A stretch of 64,000 nucleotides of DNA, taken from Panulirus ornatus (taxonomy: Eukaryota; Arthropoda; Malacostraca; Decapoda; Palinuridae). The notes under the pieces are model-generated. The model did not search any database. It was not told the DNA's origin and saw only the letters and a list, made by a program, of their open reading frames with translations. Location: contig NC_092238.1 in NCBI RefSeq assembly GCF_036320965.1, forward strand, positions 18,283,194 through 18,347,193, written 5' to 3'. Positions 61,841 to 64,000 of this stretch are shown in pieces. Positions within the stretch are counted from its first letter, which is position 1. Each line of letters starts with the position of its first letter. The translations under genes were made by a program, and so were the position numbers.

Positions 61841-64000
61841 AGTAGATTCCCTTTTCGCTCCTGGTAAAGGTTAGGTTAATGGGAGTCCTGCTGATCCTGT
61901 ACCTTGGAACGATGGTGGTTTTTGTTCTTCTACCTTCAGGGTGACAGATCCAGCAGAATAATTCATTACTTATGAGTCATCTATTAATGTTCAAGTAGGA
62001 TAGGAAACTGGTACATATTTACCTGCGACGTTGCAAACCTTTTCCCATACCATCAATAAGTGTGTCCCTGAAATTATGGAAACACATACTGCATCCAAGA
62101 TGTACGTCTGACCTCCTTGAACATCCTTCTTGCATTACTGTAACATTGATCCATTAGTAATGAGCCAAGGTTGCATCGCTAGGTCGTCGTTTCAGCCGCC
62201 CTAATCAGCTTTTCTTAGTTTGATAATCTCAATAGATTTGACTACCAAAGTACAAGGAGCCGATGGCTCTTTAAGAAAAACAGCTTTGCTTCAAGGTGAA
62301 CTGTGGTTGATATGCGGTCGACACTTTCTCGGACTGACAAAATCCTCGGGAGAGGCCAGCAGGACTGAAGGATACGAAAAGCCAGTCGAGACTGCATGTT
62401 GTTGTCATCAGTGTTGCATCCCACTTGCCGAGATGCCATCCATCTTATCCAGAAGAACGGGGTCGCTGCATGACCCCATATAATGTCCAGCTCAGCCTCT
62501 ACTTAACATATGGACGGGTCAATGTTGGAGTAATTCCCAGTTTGGATTAACAAGAGGGGCGGAAAATCGGTGCTTGAATATAGCTACTTCTGCTCTCACG
62601 GAAGAAGATCCCAAGGTTCTCCTTCTAGCGCTCGCCTTAGTTTCCATTCAAAAGAGGTGGCAACCGTTCAGTTCTCCAGGAGAAGATAAGAAGCGATAAC
62701 TGCGCAATCACTCCCTCCAGACCAGTAATGTACAGATCGTTTGGAGGAATGTGTATGGGAGGAACAACGTTCACCCTGGTCATGTGAGAGCGATGTAGGA
62801 TATACCAGGACACAATTCATTTTCATTAGCTATCAAGTTTTATCATTTCAATGTAAGTTGTACATATATGTAGTTGCATCACATGGAATGTGTTCACGGG
62901 CTCACTGCTTAGTACATAAGAACCAAGCACAAGGTATTGTTCAGTCTTTTGTAACATGTAAAGCGGACTTACAGACGACACAAGGAAGAGCAGAACGTTC
63001 GCTCAAACACAGGAAGGTTGTTGACAGGCCCAGATAAAAGCTGGGCTCAGCAGCTAGTCAGAGACACACTGGCCAGCCTCATCACACCGTCAACTAGTAC
63101 GTGTCGTAGTGTGTCATAAGACCATAGTCCAGAGCACTATAAATGTACGTACTCATTTCTCGAATAAAACTGTATAAACCACCTGATCAGTAAGTACTAC
63201 GGAACGAAGAAATACCCGATCTCATTTTCACCAACTCAACCTTACAAGAGGTGGCCCTCTCTTATAGGTCGAGCCAATCCACACTACCTAAATCTGCAGC
63301 GCCAACTTTGGTAGAACACGCTCGTAGCTAATGTCCTGGCGTACGATTCCTGCAGGTCCTCCATAAGGCTCCTTCTCAAAGGTTACAGAGTAGCCATGAA
63401 CTTTGGAAACGTCCACTGCTCTTTCCCTACTGTGTTCGGTGGTGATACATCCGGGGACATTATTTTTTCCCTTTTATAAAGACCACCAACGCCACTCTGA
63501 CCGTATAGAGAAGATGCTGGTGGCGGCCATCTCCTTCCCCAGTTGAGACGAGTGTAATGGGCTGGAGGATCCAGCGGCTGGGATATCTCTGTGTCTGTTC
63601 TCTTCCAGGAGGGTAGGGAGTGAGGAGGCTCCTCTAAATCCAGCTTTTTGTGGGATCTTTGTTGTTGATGGGGATTCTCTTAGATTTTTCTGTTGTTTTC
63701 CATACATCGTTTCTGTGGATCACTTTTGCAAGTGGCTTGGGTAGCTCTCAGCGATTGTGACTGGGCATTCGTGAAGGACGTGTGGATCCTTCGTGACTGT
63801 GGTGGGGTTTGCTCTCACCTGCCCTGAACGCGTAGTCTGTTCTTGTTTAATCCTGCCATAATTTCCTTCGGATGATTGTCAGGATGTTGCACTTTATGGA
63901 GGCTGTTTTAGTCCAGGTTTCTTATGGTATATCAAACGCACAATTTTGCTTGCCTCACTGAGGGAACTTTTTTTTAGTTTTGATTGGTACTTTTGACGGA
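61841..64000. other. unique sequence, no recognised gene
   Basis: Apart from the weak LTR-like signals listed below, I found no domain, RNA or splice-supported exon. Frames of 65-98 codons on both strands (for example 62220-62483 plus, 63474-63707 minus) match nothing I know. Confidence 0.45.
63034..63168 (+). promoter_or_regulatory. possible LTR-like core: TATA-like box and AATAAA
   Basis: ATAAAAG at 63034-63040 is followed about 25 bp later by AGTCAGAGACA (Inr-like) and by AATAAA at 63163-63168. That compact order resembles the U3-R core of an arthropod LTR retrotransposon, perhaps a solo LTR. No paired LTR, primer site or pol sequence was seen, so this is tentative. Confidence 0.22.

Overview
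The window is eukaryotic and most likely from a decapod crustacean (lobster, crayfish, crab or shrimp type). I infer this from several features. There are very long (TA)n, (CA)n and (CT)n microsatellites. There is a block of the arthropod telomere motif TTAGG. Many decayed RTE-type non-LTR retrotransposons are present, together with Penelope, CR1-like and jockey-like remnants. Minisatellites are extremely dense. There is no bacterial gene organisation: no ribosome binding sites, no operons, and no long unique ORF. Most long open frames are either retrotransposon pieces or tandem repeats whose unit length is a multiple of 3 bp (or becomes so after three units).

Layout. 1-9130: four RTE copies (A +, B -, C +, D +) with (TA)n tracts and a Penelope 3' fragment carrying a hammerhead-ribozyme motif between them; copy C (4741-8319) is nearly full length. 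9130-10100: unique sequence with a weak candidate promoter and first exon. 10140-16900: minisatellites with 21-, 39-, 17- and 69-bp units. 17000-18480: three copies of a short RTE-derived element around a folded-back Penelope fragment with a second hammerhead. 18480-23000: 24-bp and 51-bp arrays. 23880-29920: 40-, 36-, 27- and 48-bp arrays. 31050-35240: RTE copies E (-) and F (+, mosaic), a short element, and a Penelope C-terminus whose GIY-YIG domain is split onto opposite strands. 35270-35512: interstitial TTAGG repeats. 36403-39034: a 26-bp array enclosed by inverted repeats. 40200-45100: more minisatellites. 46150-48490: a CR1-like LINE split by a 37-bp array. 48720-50020: microsatellites, a tRNA-SINE fragment, a short element and two Penelope fragments. 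50023-52950: RTE copies G and H (-). 52985-53560: a 44-bp array.

The only convincing host coding sequence is a small exon at 53801-53889. It has a 3' splice site, an ATG, a 29-codon signal-peptide-like frame and a consensus GTAAGT donor. A 7.2-kb, 41-bp minisatellite begins inside that donor site and fills the following intron to about 61125. A jockey-like LINE relic and about 2 kb of unrecognised sequence end the window. I read the window as mostly intron or flank of one secreted-protein gene, loaded with mobile and tandem repeats.

The most interesting items are: (i) hammerhead-ribozyme motifs with a self-complementary stem III in Penelope fragments; (ii) a roughly 230-bp element that joins the RTE 5' and 3' ends; (iii) a 26-bp array bounded by inverted repeats; (iv) multi-level higher-order repeats in the 17-bp satellite; (v) the minisatellite that starts at a splice donor. 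All homology calls are from reading motifs; no database search was run.
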